DNA of 64,000 nucleotides. It comes from Acheta domesticus (taxonomy: Eukaryota > Arthropoda > Insecta > Orthoptera > Gryllidae). The notes beneath the pieces are model-generated. The model had not been told where the DNA came from. It did not search any database and saw nothing but the letters and a program-made list of their open reading frames with translations. Numbering within the stretch: position 1 is the first letter of the stretch; each line of letters opens with the position of its first letter. The translations under genes were made by a program, and so were the position numbers. Location: contig JAHLJT010008446.1 of NCBI GenBank assembly GCA_031308135.1, positions 164,066,384 through 164,130,383 on the forward strand, read 5' to 3'. Shown one piece after another: positions 1 to 9,953 of this stretch.

Positions 1-880
1 TGTTTATTGCCTTTTCCACTGGATGGCGTTCGTAGGATGATTGGGCTGATAATCTAAGCCACAATGATAAGTTGCAGGCATTGAATTGTTCAGTACAGTA
101 AGAAATATTTATTCTGAAAGGTCAGAGGTTTTTTATACCACTCATCTGCTTTGCATTTTTATTGCGATTGAATAACAACTACATTATGAATATTCACACC
201 AAATTAATTGTTAGTATTGCTGCTCTAGAATAGTGTGTTTTGGTTTAAATAATACATCACGGCTTGTGAGTTTTCGGGCACAAAAAGAAAATATGGGCTG
301 TGGGTTTTTCACCGGGGGGTTAGATGAAGTGAACAGGTCCAATTACCCCCTTTTTTATTTTTCGGAACTAAAATTTGTAGATTTGCATATTTTTGAATCT
401 GGAATGTTACATAATTTATTCGCCTTTCACTATTTTATTAATTGAATTCACTACCACTGTTATTGCCAACTTTTAATTTTAGATGACACGTTTCGGGAAA
501 ACGCGCGGTCCGTAGCCTGTTTTCTCATTTACGTGTGAAAAAGGTTATGGCAACGTATAGAAGAACGTGTTTTTTCATTAAAACAGTCTACTAAACGTCA
601 ATTGCATTTCCACGTCTTATTTCAATTTCCGGTCCACTTAACCTTACCGGTTAGGTTAACTGGTCCTATTGCAAATGTATAAAACATTCGGTATTTGACA
701 ATAATTGTAAGTACAATGGTGTTGTTTGTTTCCACAATATAAGGAGAAAGCCTCTAAAATATCATGCGAAATTTCACGTGTATGCCTCAAGAAAATAACA
801 TTTTAGAATTAGTTTAAAAAAAGTGAACCAGTTAACCCAACTCTCCCCTAAAGACAAATCTAAGTGTAACGCTTGGCGAA
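1..880. other. AT-rich sequence without a recognised gene
   Basis: No reading frame here resembles a known family, and the short open frames on both strands look like chance. A small near-palindrome built on TTAACC and GGTTAA lies at about 629-667. The first codons that seem to belong to the downstream LINE appear near 880-962. Confidence 0.5.
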
Positions 881-977
881 GAGGTGTCCCAACAACATTC
901 TCCCAGCTGAAACTTCAAAAACGCTACCTGGAAACGACACCAAAAAATAATTACTGAAGAAATTAACCCATTACCCG

Positions 978-1000
978 CCATTGTCCCAAAAATAGGACAC
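978..1000 (+). repeat. piggyBac left subterminal repeat
   Basis: This copy of the CCATTGTCCCAAAAAT motif begins at the last bases of the left terminal repeat. It has the same orientation as the copy at 3323-3348 and has one changed base (TAGGAC instead of TGGGAC). Confidence 0.75.
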
Positions 1001-1318
1001 AAAGTAAACATTTTATAATTTTGTACATATTCCAAATTTTGAGAATAACATTATTTTAGTGGGATATAACTATTCTAATTAATATGATTCTTTGACTTTT
1101 GTTTTTCAATTTTACTTCTTCGCTCCAGGGGAAATTTTTGAATTTGAGAAATTTGAGTCTGTGATGTGGACAGACTTTGTATCTAGTTTAGAGGGAAGTT
1201 GTTGGCGCGTTATGCTCGTTTTCTGTGGTTACTGTATAAAACGACTTTCAAGAAGGTACTGGAGACAAAATCAATAGTGAAAGACATTTTAGGTATGTAT
1301 AACAATAAAAAACAATTT

Positions 1319-1344
1319 GCGTCCCATTTTTGGGACAATGGCAG
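1319..1344 (-). repeat. piggyBac internal subterminal inverted repeat
   Basis: These 26 bases are the exact reverse complement of 3323-3348. The core TGTCCCAAAAATGGGACA is itself nearly palindromic. By analogy with other piggyBac elements, such subterminal repeats may be transposase-binding sites. That role is an inference. Confidence 0.8.
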
Positions 1345-1450
1345 AATACGTAAGCATGTTTCTATCTTACATGTTGGTTTTTATTTGAGGTTATGTCACT
1401 TGTGGCAGTATTTTATGTGGTTTGTTTCTTTTTCTGGGACTGTAGTGAAA

Positions 1451-3212
1451 ATGTTGCGACGTGCAGCTTTAACAATTAACGAAATTGTTTAGTATTTAGA
1501 AGAAGTTGATGAAGATGCGGAGTTGAGGAAGAGAGTTGAGGAAGAGGATGATGTACAAGTGGCGATTATTCCTCCGGAACCTGACGATCAAACTGATGAA
1601 GAAGAGATAGCTGAAAATGATTTATCTATGAATGAAGTGAGAGATGTGGCTGGTGAATTAGAATTGTTAGTAGATACTGGAAGTGATAAGGATGTGCATG
1701 AAGAGGAAACAAATGGATCTTCAACACAGATAAGTTTTCAATCAAAAACTCCTTTTTGGAGAAAATGTGCACCAGTTTACACACACGCAATGTTAGAAAA
1801 TTCACTCAAGGAAGATTTGAAAACAATATTATATAATAAGACTGAAGTCGAAATTTGTGAAGAATTTTTCTCCAAAGACATCATTGATTACATAATTGAC
1901 CAGTCCATGTTATATGCTGCACAGAAAAATGTTGTCAACTTTTCCGTAGATGAAAAGGAACTCAAGTGTTTTTTAGGTATTCTGTTATTGAGTGGATACC
2001 ACACATTACCCCAAGAAGATATGTATTGGGAACAATGTCCTAATGTAGGTGTACCGCAAGTATACTCTTCTATGTCTAGACAGAGATTTCGAGATAAAAA
2101 AGATTTCTTCATTTGAATGATAACACTTGCATTGACAAAAGTGATAGGTTTTACAAAGTCCGTCCTTATTTCGAGAAACTTCAAAAAACTTCTTAAAATT
2201 TGGCGTTTTTAGTACCAATTATCAATTGATAAGATGATGGTTCGATACTATGGTCGTCATCCATTTAAAATGTATATGAAAGGAAAGCCCATCAAATTTG
2301 GGTATAAAATTTGGTGCATGTGCAGCTCAGTTGGATATCTTTTTAATTTTGCACCTTAGAACCTTCACAAAATCTTTGGGCCAGAGAGTAATAGCAAATC
2401 TAAAGAACATTATTGAAGAGCCAAAGCGTCATGAATTGTTTTTTGACAACTTTTTCTCCAGTCATGACACTCTTGCTTTCCTACGAAATCAAAAGCTGAA
2501 TGCAACGGGAACTATTCGCGATAATCGCACAGGAAAGTGTCCTCTAATCACTCCTAAAGAATGTGAAAAGAAAGAGAGAGGCTACATTGATTATCGTTTT
2601 GATAAGAACAATTCTGTATTGATTGTGAGATGGAAGGGCAACAAAGTTGTGACAATTGGTACCAACTACAGTACCATCGAACCTATTTCTTTTGCTAAAC
2701 GTTTCTCACAAAAGGAGAAAAAAGATGTACAGATACTCATGCCAAATCTCGTGAAGTCATATAATGCATATATGGGAGGGGTGGACCTCCTTGATAAGCA
2801 GATATCTCTGTATAGAGTGAGAATACGATCTAAAAAGTGGCGGTGGCCACTTTTTTCTCAATTTCTTGAAATAGCTGTGGTAAATACTTGGAGATTGTGT
2901 ACAATAGTAAATGAAAATAATCCTCCTAGTTTATTAGATATCAGAAGAAAAAATGTCCTGAAATACTTGTCAGAAAAAACAACAAAAACCCGAACGGGCC
3001 CTCAGAAATCCAGAATCAAGAATGGTAGAGTGATGAATGACGTAAGATTTGATTCAGGAAATCATTTAGTCATTTCAATTGAAATCCAAAGGCGCTGCGC
3101 AGCCTGCGAACTGAAAACAAAGAGGCTCTGCAGTCGCTGTGATGTGCTTCATGACAGATGTTTTGCATCATTCCACAAGAAACAAACATTTCTTTATAAT
3201 AGTTGTAAATAA
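1451..3212 (+). pseudogene. piggyBac-like transposase, multiply broken
   Basis: The gene would encode the DDE transposase that cuts and pastes the element at TTAA. The likely start is the ATG at 1451 (MLRRAALTINEIV). An in-frame TAG at 1490-1492 breaks it early. An acidic N-terminal region and the conserved DDE_Tnp_1_7-type core follow. A base appears lost near 2094-2105 (the frame ends at 2116), another shift lies at about 2190-2220, and a TAG at 2357-2359 marks a further shift before the long C-terminal frame. Catalytic aspartates are visible: SIDKMMV (codon 2228), FFDNFF (2445) and GVDLLD (2784 and 2793). The C-terminal Cys-rich domain, CAAC through CSRC to the last H, is intact. The family resembles piggyBac-derived PGBD3-like proteins. 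It is not functional as it stands. Confidence 0.92.
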
Positions 3213-3322
3213 TATTTTAAATATACTTTGGAGTTTGTTTTAATAGTTCATGGTTGTAATAAATAAACATAAATGAAAAATAAATACTTTTTTCAACCCA
3301 AGAATAAAAAAGACTCCATATC

Positions 3323-3348
3323 CTGCCATTGTCCCAAAAATGGGACGC
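3323..3348 (+). repeat. piggyBac right subterminal repeat
   Basis: A 26-base sequence, starting CTGCCATTGTCCC, that is perfectly inverted relative to 1319-1344. It lies 117 bp inside the right terminal repeat. Confidence 0.8.
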
Positions 3349-3587
3349 CTAAAATTTGCAATTTAGAAACAAAATTTCGGGAAAATTCCCGTATATATAT
3401 CAAAGAGATCGATAAATAAAACCACAAAAACAAAAAACACTGATATCACCATCACATTAATTACGGCGGGTAATGGGTTAAGGATTATGATGACAAACAG
3501 AAAATCGATTCTGTTGTTAACAGCCTCTCAGACACTAGAATGCAAACTGGGCGATTCAATTCTACAGAACATCAAAAAAAGTAAATA

Positions 3588-3725
3588 GAGAGTTTTTGCC
3601 ACCTCGAACGTTAAGCACTATCGATCTTCTGCGCAAGCGCAGATGCAGTAAAGTGATGCGAAACTTAAAACTGCGCATAAACAGAAGATCGATAGTGCTT
3701 AACGTTCGAGGTGGCAAAAACTCCC
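3588..3725. mobile_element. 138-bp MITE with 44-bp terminal inverted repeats (copy 1)
   Basis: The terminal arms are 3588-3631 and 3682-3725, complementary over 44 bases with one mismatch at the outer end (GAGAG against GGGAG). TA lies on both sides (3586-3587 and 3726-3727), as expected for a Tc1/mariner-type target duplication. It sits inside the LINE coding region. A second copy with the same arms is at 51789-51921. It is non-coding and would need a transposase supplied elsewhere. The superfamily is inferred only from the TA flanks. Confidence 0.88.
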
Positions 3726-5465
3726 TACTACAATATGTATCCTGGTGGAATGAAGAGTGTAAGGAAGTCCACAGGAAATTCAATCAGGCTCTGAATAAAT
3801 ACAAAGAACGAACGGACGAAAATATTCAATTTAAACAGATGAGGGCACTCTGCAGGAGAACTACGAAAGAAGGCCACAAGAAGTCGTGGATGAGTTACGT
3901 TTCATCTCTAACCTATAGAACGGATATCAAAGAATCATGGAACAAAATCAAATCCATAAAAGGTAACTGCAGAAGAAATAAGATCGAATTCACCGAAAAA
4001 GCATTCAATATTTACATATCGGATTCCCAAGAAATAGCAAATATTGTAGCGCATACATTCGCAGCAAATTCAAGCTCTTCAAACAATTCAGATCAATTCA
4101 AAACAACCAAAGAAAATCATGGGAAAGTTATAGTGTTTGATAATATTTACAACTTCAATGAGGAATTTCAATTAAATGATCCTATCTCCTCAACAGAATT
4201 CCAGCAAGTATTGGCATCCTTTAAAAATTGCTCCCTACGACCAGATAACATTCCTTACATTCTCCTCCCAGAAACACCCAGAAAACTCCATAAACAGGAA
4301 ATGGCAGGCTAGTACATGTATACAACTATATTTGGACTAAACACGTCTTTCCAAAACAATGTAGCCCTATTGTAAAACCAGTACCGAAACCAGTAAAAGG
4401 CAAAACTAAACTAATTACACGCCTAACTCTCTTACGTCACATATGTACAAAATCCTAGAGAAGACAATAAACATTTGGATACTTGAAAATCAAAATATAA
4501 TAAGAAGTATGCAATTTGATTTTCGCCACGGCCATTCTCTAATATCACATCTGATTAGAGTCGATGATAACCATATTCGATAACCATTGGAGACCAACAT
4601 GTGTTAGCATTAAGTTTAGTTATAGATAAAGCTTATAAGATGGTTTGGATACAATATATCTTAATGAAATGAAAAGACATAGGAGTAAAAAACATGTTTG
4701 AATTCATTAAATATTTACTTCACAAATGCGGCATTAGAACTCGAATATACGGTGAAGAAAGTGAAGAAACAAGAATTGAAAATGGCGTACCTTAAGGATC
4801 TGTGTTGAGCGTCTCTATTCTTACTAGCTATAAATGAAGCTGATAAAAATATTAAACCACCAGTGATTGCAGGGAAATTTGCCGAGAATATAACAATTAT
4901 ATGTAACTTATTTCTACGAAAGACATTCAAAACGCACTAAACAACCTACATGACTGGTCCCAAGAAACGAAGTATCCGAGTGTCTTCAAATTATCAGCCC
5001 AGAGAACGGAATGTATCATCATCTCAAAACATAAACGATATAAACTGCCCAACTCTGACATTAGAGGATAATCCACGAACATTCTTTAGGAACACTAAGA
5101 TACTAGGGTTGTATTTTGATTCCAAATTAACATGGAAAACACATATCAACTATATAACAAACGAAAGCAAGAAAAGTGAACATCTTCAAATCGCTAGCAT
5201 TCAAAAACTGGGGAGCTGATAAAGATGTTCTTCTCCGAACCTACAAAACAATCATTCGCACAAAATCGATTATGGATGCATGTTGTACAACACGTCAGGA
5301 CAAAAACAACTCAAACAATTGGATACAATGCACAAGCAAGTTTCGCAAAATAGCTACCGCATTTTTCCACACGACACCAGTCAGCAGCATTTCAATTGAG
5401 GCTCAAGAAATTTTACTAGCCCAAAAAGTAAAATCTCTATCACTTAAGTGTGGACTCAAGGTGAG
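3726..5465 (+). pseudogene. LINE reverse transcriptase (ORF2) remnant
   Basis: This was the reverse transcriptase of the Jockey-like LINE. After SWWNEECKEVHRKFN and a basic linker, the open frame runs to 4312. RT motifs then continue in alternating frames. KPVPKP is at about 4380. Motif A is LVIDKAYKMVW, with its aspartate at 4624. The GVPQGS box has become GVP-stop-GS (TAA 4793-4795). The catalytic YADD box reads FAEN (4878-4889), so both metal-binding aspartates of that motif are lost. The C-terminal ILGLYFDSKLTWKTHINYI motif is at about 5098-5160, and a hydrophobic thumb region follows to about 5460. Several frameshifts and the missing catalytic residues make it inactive. No RNase H domain follows in this copy. 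Confidence 0.88.
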
Positions 5466-6070
5466 TAATAAGTTAAAAATATTGCAAATTTCAGTTACAC
5501 TCAACAAGCAAGTTATTGTGGATTTACTCATTACTCAACAGCTCAAGGTTTCAGGTAACGTTGAAAAATCTGAATTTTCTCATTTGCACTTTATATTTTC
5601 TTCATTTATCAAGATTGCAGAGCAGAGGTGGAATATGCCTTGGCCAATGCAAATTTCGTGTTCGTGATCTGTGCACAGAACTGGGAGCCGCTGACGCGTA
5701 GAGTGGGCACCGCTAAAACTTTCTGCTAGGCCGATGTGCGCCCCATGCATCGAACTCTGGCGGCTTCCCCCTCGCATTCCGCTTTAGGGAAGGCTTTCTT
5801 GGGGCCTCTAGGCTATCACGTTATAGCCTGAGGGTCTCCACGTTTCTCGATCTGGGGTATACCATGAACCATCCGAGTCCTAGCGCAATAAGCAAGGTAT
5901 TAAGCCAATATTAATAAATACAAAATACAGTGTGGATACTCGTGAGGGTAGGTCAATGAATTTCAGTTATTAATAATAATTGAATAATAAGTATTTATAA
6001 TAAGAGGTCGAGATCAACAGAATAAAATACAAAATGTATTGCCTACGTGAAGCATGTAGCTACTATAAAC
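5466..6070. other. Unassigned sequence after the LINE
   Basis: LINE similarity fades near 5465. A more GC-rich stretch at about 5640-5890 has no recognised coding content. An AT-rich stretch follows. Nothing here can be named. Confidence 0.4.
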
Positions 6071-6071
6071 C

Positions 6072-6240
6072 ATCGAAACTCTAGTGGTGCAACAGCAGCA
6101 CATACTTTTTCGAATTTTATTAGTAACGACTGTGTAAAATAATAATACTATATCAAACTACAACAGTATTTCCAAGCAGCAATTTTTCCACGCTGGAATT
6201 CGAACTCAGATTTTGGGGTTTAGCACACCATTCATGTTAC
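6072..6240 (-). repeat. ACTAGTGGTGC repeat with tRNA-like promoter boxes
   Basis: The sequence opens with CTAGTGGTGC followed by GCACATACTTTTTCG, the same terminal motif as at 22532 and 35974. On the minus strand, 6195-6207 reads GAGTTCGAATTCC, a good RNA polymerase III B box. A tRNA-like A-box region lies about 30 bp upstream on that strand. This suggests a tRNA-derived SINE module inside the repeat. Confidence 0.55.
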
Positions 6241-6339
6241 CCATCTCTAAAAGATAGTACAATCTTGACCCTTTAAAAGGAAACTTAAACAATGAATGAA
6301 GAAACGTTTACACGCCGATTATTTCGAGATTAAAATTTG

Positions 6340-6994
6340 AAGAACAGATTTTATTCAGAAAAAATCTACACCAACATTGGAATGGTAAGAAGAAATCGAG
6401 AAAAATTTTAACTTTTGCTATTATCGAAAAAACAGAGAGTGCATAAAAAATTCCATTTTTATTAGCGGGATTCGCAGCGAAAAAAGAGTAATGAAATCCA
6501 AAGTTTGGAACCTTTTTCGAGAAACTGTTTCTTTTGAATTGCCTCTATTTCACGCAACATTAAACGACAACTAATCACCTTTTTCTAAAATATGCTTGAC
6601 CTTACTTAGAGATCTCATTTTGAAGGACACATTTCATTAGGGGAAAATCTCCAACAATATTGTAGTTTTGCAAATTTTAAACTTCCTGAATTTTCGAAAA
6701 TACATACTTAACTGAAAAAGGGACCTACTCCATTTTTTAAAACAATTTTTAAAATTGATCTAGCCGAGGAAAAGAGGAAAAAATTGAAGCCATTCTGAGA
6801 AATTTGTCTATACAATTTCTTTCTTTTTTTGCAAAATGACGCGCCAAATATATTTTAGAAACAATACACATGGTTTTAAAGATTAACTTTGAAACAGATT
6901 TCAAGACGAACAAACATTTCTTCAATATTGTAGTTGTAGGATGACACTGAGAGGAAATTGAACTTTGGAATATTCGAAACTTCAGAATTCAACG
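6340..6994 (+). repeat. Dispersed repeat family R1, divergent copy, cut by the gap
   Basis: The order of phrases matches the R1 copies at 12780, 24084 and 61849: a short-tailed AT-rich start, AAAAAATTGAAGCCATT-like blocks, and GTAGTTGTAGGATGAC. The copy runs into the assembly gap. No coding frame is conserved. Confidence 0.5.
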
Positions 6995-7994
6995 NNNNNN
7001 NNNNNNNNNNNNNNNNNNNNNNNNNNNNNNNNNNNNNNNNNNNNNNNNNNNNNNNNNNNNNNNNNNNNNNNNNNNNNNNNNNNNNNNNNNNNNNNNNNNN
7101 NNNNNNNNNNNNNNNNNNNNNNNNNNNNNNNNNNNNNNNNNNNNNNNNNNNNNNNNNNNNNNNNNNNNNNNNNNNNNNNNNNNNNNNNNNNNNNNNNNNN
7201 NNNNNNNNNNNNNNNNNNNNNNNNNNNNNNNNNNNNNNNNNNNNNNNNNNNNNNNNNNNNNNNNNNNNNNNNNNNNNNNNNNNNNNNNNNNNNNNNNNNN
7301 NNNNNNNNNNNNNNNNNNNNNNNNNNNNNNNNNNNNNNNNNNNNNNNNNNNNNNNNNNNNNNNNNNNNNNNNNNNNNNNNNNNNNNNNNNNNNNNNNNNN
7401 NNNNNNNNNNNNNNNNNNNNNNNNNNNNNNNNNNNNNNNNNNNNNNNNNNNNNNNNNNNNNNNNNNNNNNNNNNNNNNNNNNNNNNNNNNNNNNNNNNNN
7501 NNNNNNNNNNNNNNNNNNNNNNNNNNNNNNNNNNNNNNNNNNNNNNNNNNNNNNNNNNNNNNNNNNNNNNNNNNNNNNNNNNNNNNNNNNNNNNNNNNNN
7601 NNNNNNNNNNNNNNNNNNNNNNNNNNNNNNNNNNNNNNNNNNNNNNNNNNNNNNNNNNNNNNNNNNNNNNNNNNNNNNNNNNNNNNNNNNNNNNNNNNNN
7701 NNNNNNNNNNNNNNNNNNNNNNNNNNNNNNNNNNNNNNNNNNNNNNNNNNNNNNNNNNNNNNNNNNNNNNNNNNNNNNNNNNNNNNNNNNNNNNNNNNNN
7801 NNNNNNNNNNNNNNNNNNNNNNNNNNNNNNNNNNNNNNNNNNNNNNNNNNNNNNNNNNNNNNNNNNNNNNNNNNNNNNNNNNNNNNNNNNNNNNNNNNNN
7901 NNNNNNNNNNNNNNNNNNNNNNNNNNNNNNNNNNNNNNNNNNNNNNNNNNNNNNNNNNNNNNNNNNNNNNNNNNNNNNNNNNNNNNNNNNNNNN
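6995..7994. other. Assembly gap of exactly 1000 N
   Basis: Every base from 6995 to 7994 is N. The round size suggests a placeholder of fixed length and not a measured distance, so the true distance between the R1 copy and the LINE fragment is unknown. Confidence 0.98.
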
Positions 7995-9080
7995 AGCCAT
8001 CCTTAAAAATAAGGCGATAATATTTTATTAGCGTCTAATGGTGCTAACAGTGTCAGGACTATTTAACCATCCTGGTCGCCGAACTCACACCAAAATACGA
8101 GTCCTATATTCTTCGAACATCGCTACCCCAGCCCCCAGGTATTCGATTGCCAAATCTTTTGCGGGAACCTAATGTCGATCTTCCTACTCCTGTGAAACCT
8201 CCCTATGGCTCGATTCCCCCTTGGAAACTCCTCCTCCCCAATATTGACCTGAGACTCTCCAGTCTTTCCAAACAAATTACTAGTCCTATGATTTATCGTA
8301 CAGTGACGCAGTGGCATGTAGTTTTCATTGCATCAGGACACCAAATCATCGTCGGCTTCATTTTCAGTGCAGTACATTCATTTCCGAAATGTATGCAACT
8401 CTCGAAGACTGTAAAATACATCGAGTCAACGATGTTGCGGCGAGTAGTTCTCTGTTGTCTGTTGAGTGTCTCATCTCTCTTGAAGCTGTCTCCCGTTTTT
8501 CGTCAGACTACCTGACGAAAATCAGTTCAGAACCTGATTTATTGTCTTCTTCTCGCTACTATGACCTGGTTCTTAGTAGGGTTCCAGGCCATGTGGGAAT
8601 CACAGGCAATGAGCTGGCCGACCAGGCGGCGTTGATGCAGCTGTTTCATAAGACTCGTATCGACATTGCTGCTCTAGCATTGTCCGATGTTACGGAATTC
8701 TTGAAACTCCGTGTGCACGGCAGAGTGGCACAATGCCACTTTTAAACTAAGTTCGATGAAGAATTCTGAAAACCCCTGGCGTTCCTCATCTCGCTTCTCT
8801 AGGCGTGAGGAAAGTTACTGTAACCCGTCTTCGTATCGGACATTGCTACTTTTCTGACGGTTTTCTTCTTCAAGGTGAAACTCGCTCCCATCTGTGACTC
8901 ATGCGGGACGGTTCTTTCTGTGGGACATGTCCTCCTAGTACTGTAGCGAAATTTGTTGGCAACCGACGAAGACATGGCCTGAGGAACTCGCTACGGGAGG
9001 TGCTCGGAGATGACGATTCCGCGCTCTCAAAACTTTTCTGTTTTTTTAGGGAAAGCGGAATATATAATCTTATTTGAGAG
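7995..9080 (+). pseudogene. LINE RNase H and C-terminal zinc-knuckle remnant
   Basis: This is the 3' coding end of a Jockey-like LINE whose 5' part is lost in the gap. Reading in changing frames, it shows the linker before RNase H (LPNIDLRLSSLSKQITSP at about 8237-8290) and the RNase H region to about 8640. That region includes RVPGHVGITGNELADQAA at about 8578-8634, the conserved end of a retroelement RNase H. A C-terminal CDSCGTVLSVGHVLL knuckle starts at 8892, and the closing segment LREVLGDDDSALSKLFCF lies near 8991-9044. Frameshifts and a TGA before the knuckle show it is dead. A 3' untranslated region probably continues to about 9230. Confidence 0.82.
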
Positions 9081-9235
9081 ATATGGACAGTGTTTTATGT
9101 TTTTTGGCCCCTTTACAGACAATTTTAAGTTTTATGGTAAATTTTACGTTTTCGTTTCATATTTTCTTTTTGGCCATATCTACTTGAATACTTCATTCAC
9201 ATGCGGAATTCAAGCCCCGTTTTATGTACATGCTT

Positions 9236-9463
9236 TTAGTCAGCGGGTAAGTTGCATCTGCAACACTTACTAAACCTATTTTCTTTTAAATCATAAGAAC
9301 CTTTACGACATCCTTTTTGTTCAGCTGGCATCAGATGATTCTTCTCTAGAAATCTGTACATTTTGTCAGCTATGGCTGCAGTTATAACTTTGTCCAGTAC
9401 TAGCAGACAAGTGATTGGCCTGTAGTTCTTCGCTAAAGAGCTGTCTCTCGCTTTGGGTAGCAA
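9236..9463 (-). pseudogene. Reverse transcriptase N-terminal fragment of a different LINE
   Basis: The minus-strand frame reads LLPK..(D)SSLAKNYRPITCL followed by a region ending in MPAEQKGCRKGSY. This is the fingers region of a non-LTR reverse transcriptase, of the kind whose full-length members end in a restriction-like endonuclease domain (compare 31423-31908). It stops abruptly after the KGC..GS motif, before the catalytic aspartates. It abuts the tail of the plus-strand LINE above. Confidence 0.75.
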
Positions 9464-9754
9464 ATACGTGATGTCGCGTGTGAGCCATTCCGGGAGTTCC
9501 TTTGGGTTGTCTAAAATTTTATTAACAGCCTTTGCTAGTTGAGAAATGTATTGCTGTTTGACGCCCTGACCAGGGTCGGGTGGTTATGCTCTCCACCAGA
9601 GATTGGCCTCACCTCTCCTTGCGTTCGGCGGGCGAGCAGGCGCCCGCCCAACCGTGCCCCGGAGGGCTTTCGGCAGGGCTATGCCGCTCAATTCAGGGTC
9701 CGGGTAGTCGTGGTCGACTCTCCATCTGAAGTCGTGTCCACCTGTTCTAGTTTT

Positions 9755-9829
9755 TCGATCCATGATGCGAATTTCTTGCTCAGTCCAGTCTACTAGTCCG
9801 AAACTGTACTCGACTATAGACATCACCAA
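9755..9829 (-). pseudogene. Reverse transcriptase C-terminal fragment of the same LINE type
   Basis: On the minus strand this encodes IVEYSFGLVDWTEQEIRIMD followed by RKTRT, a conserved motif downstream of the RT core in the same LINE group. It lies 5' of the RT N-terminal fragment (9236-9463) on the minus strand. The two are therefore out of order and must be separate or rearranged insertions. The intervening 9560-9750 stretch is unusually GC-rich and has no recognised function. Confidence 0.6.
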
Positions 9830-9919
9830 CTACCAATTGCAGATATTTTATTCCTGGAGTTCAGAACGGACTGCAGGACAAGTCTCACTTCTTCTGTAAT
9901 ACTGAATATAATTATCATC

Positions 9920-9953
9920 TTTATTATTATTATTATTATTATCATCATCATAA
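9920..9953. repeat. (ATT)n/(ATC)n microsatellite
   Basis: Seven or so ATT units are followed by ATC units. Trinucleotide runs of this kind also flank the LINE fragment at 31423. Confidence 0.9.

Larger units (their letters stand above)
967..3477 (+). mobile_element. piggyBac-like DNA transposon
   Basis: The element is bounded by 13-bp perfect terminal inverted repeats, CCCATTACCCGCC at 967-979 and GGCGGGTAATGGG at 3465-3477. TTAA lies directly outside each (963-966 and 3478-3481), which is the target duplication typical of piggyBac. Its length is 2511 bp. It carries one degraded transposase gene on the plus strand. Subterminal repeats lie inside both ends. The target was the coding region of a LINE, which dates this insertion after the LINE. 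Element boundaries are very secure. Confidence 0.95.
880..5465 (+). mobile_element. Jockey-like non-LTR retrotransposon, 5' truncated and interrupted twice
   Basis: LINE coding sequence runs from about 880 to 962, resumes at 3482-3587, and continues from 3726 to about 5465. The two breaks are a piggyBac element (967-3477) and a MITE (3588-3725). The segment at 3482-3587 encodes a charged linker that reads on towards the SWWNEECKE motif after the MITE, so both insertions landed inside the LINE. No endonuclease domain is recognisable upstream, so the copy is 5' truncated. Assignment to the Jockey/I-like group is from motif recognition and is not a phylogeny. Confidence 0.7.

Noticed and set aside
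596..667. Regulatory palindrome at TTAACCTTACCGGTTAGG
   Set aside because: It is short and isolated, with no nearby gene to regulate.
6876..8031. Long open frames on both strands across 6876-8031
   Set aside because: They consist almost wholly of unknown bases from the assembly gap and have no meaning.
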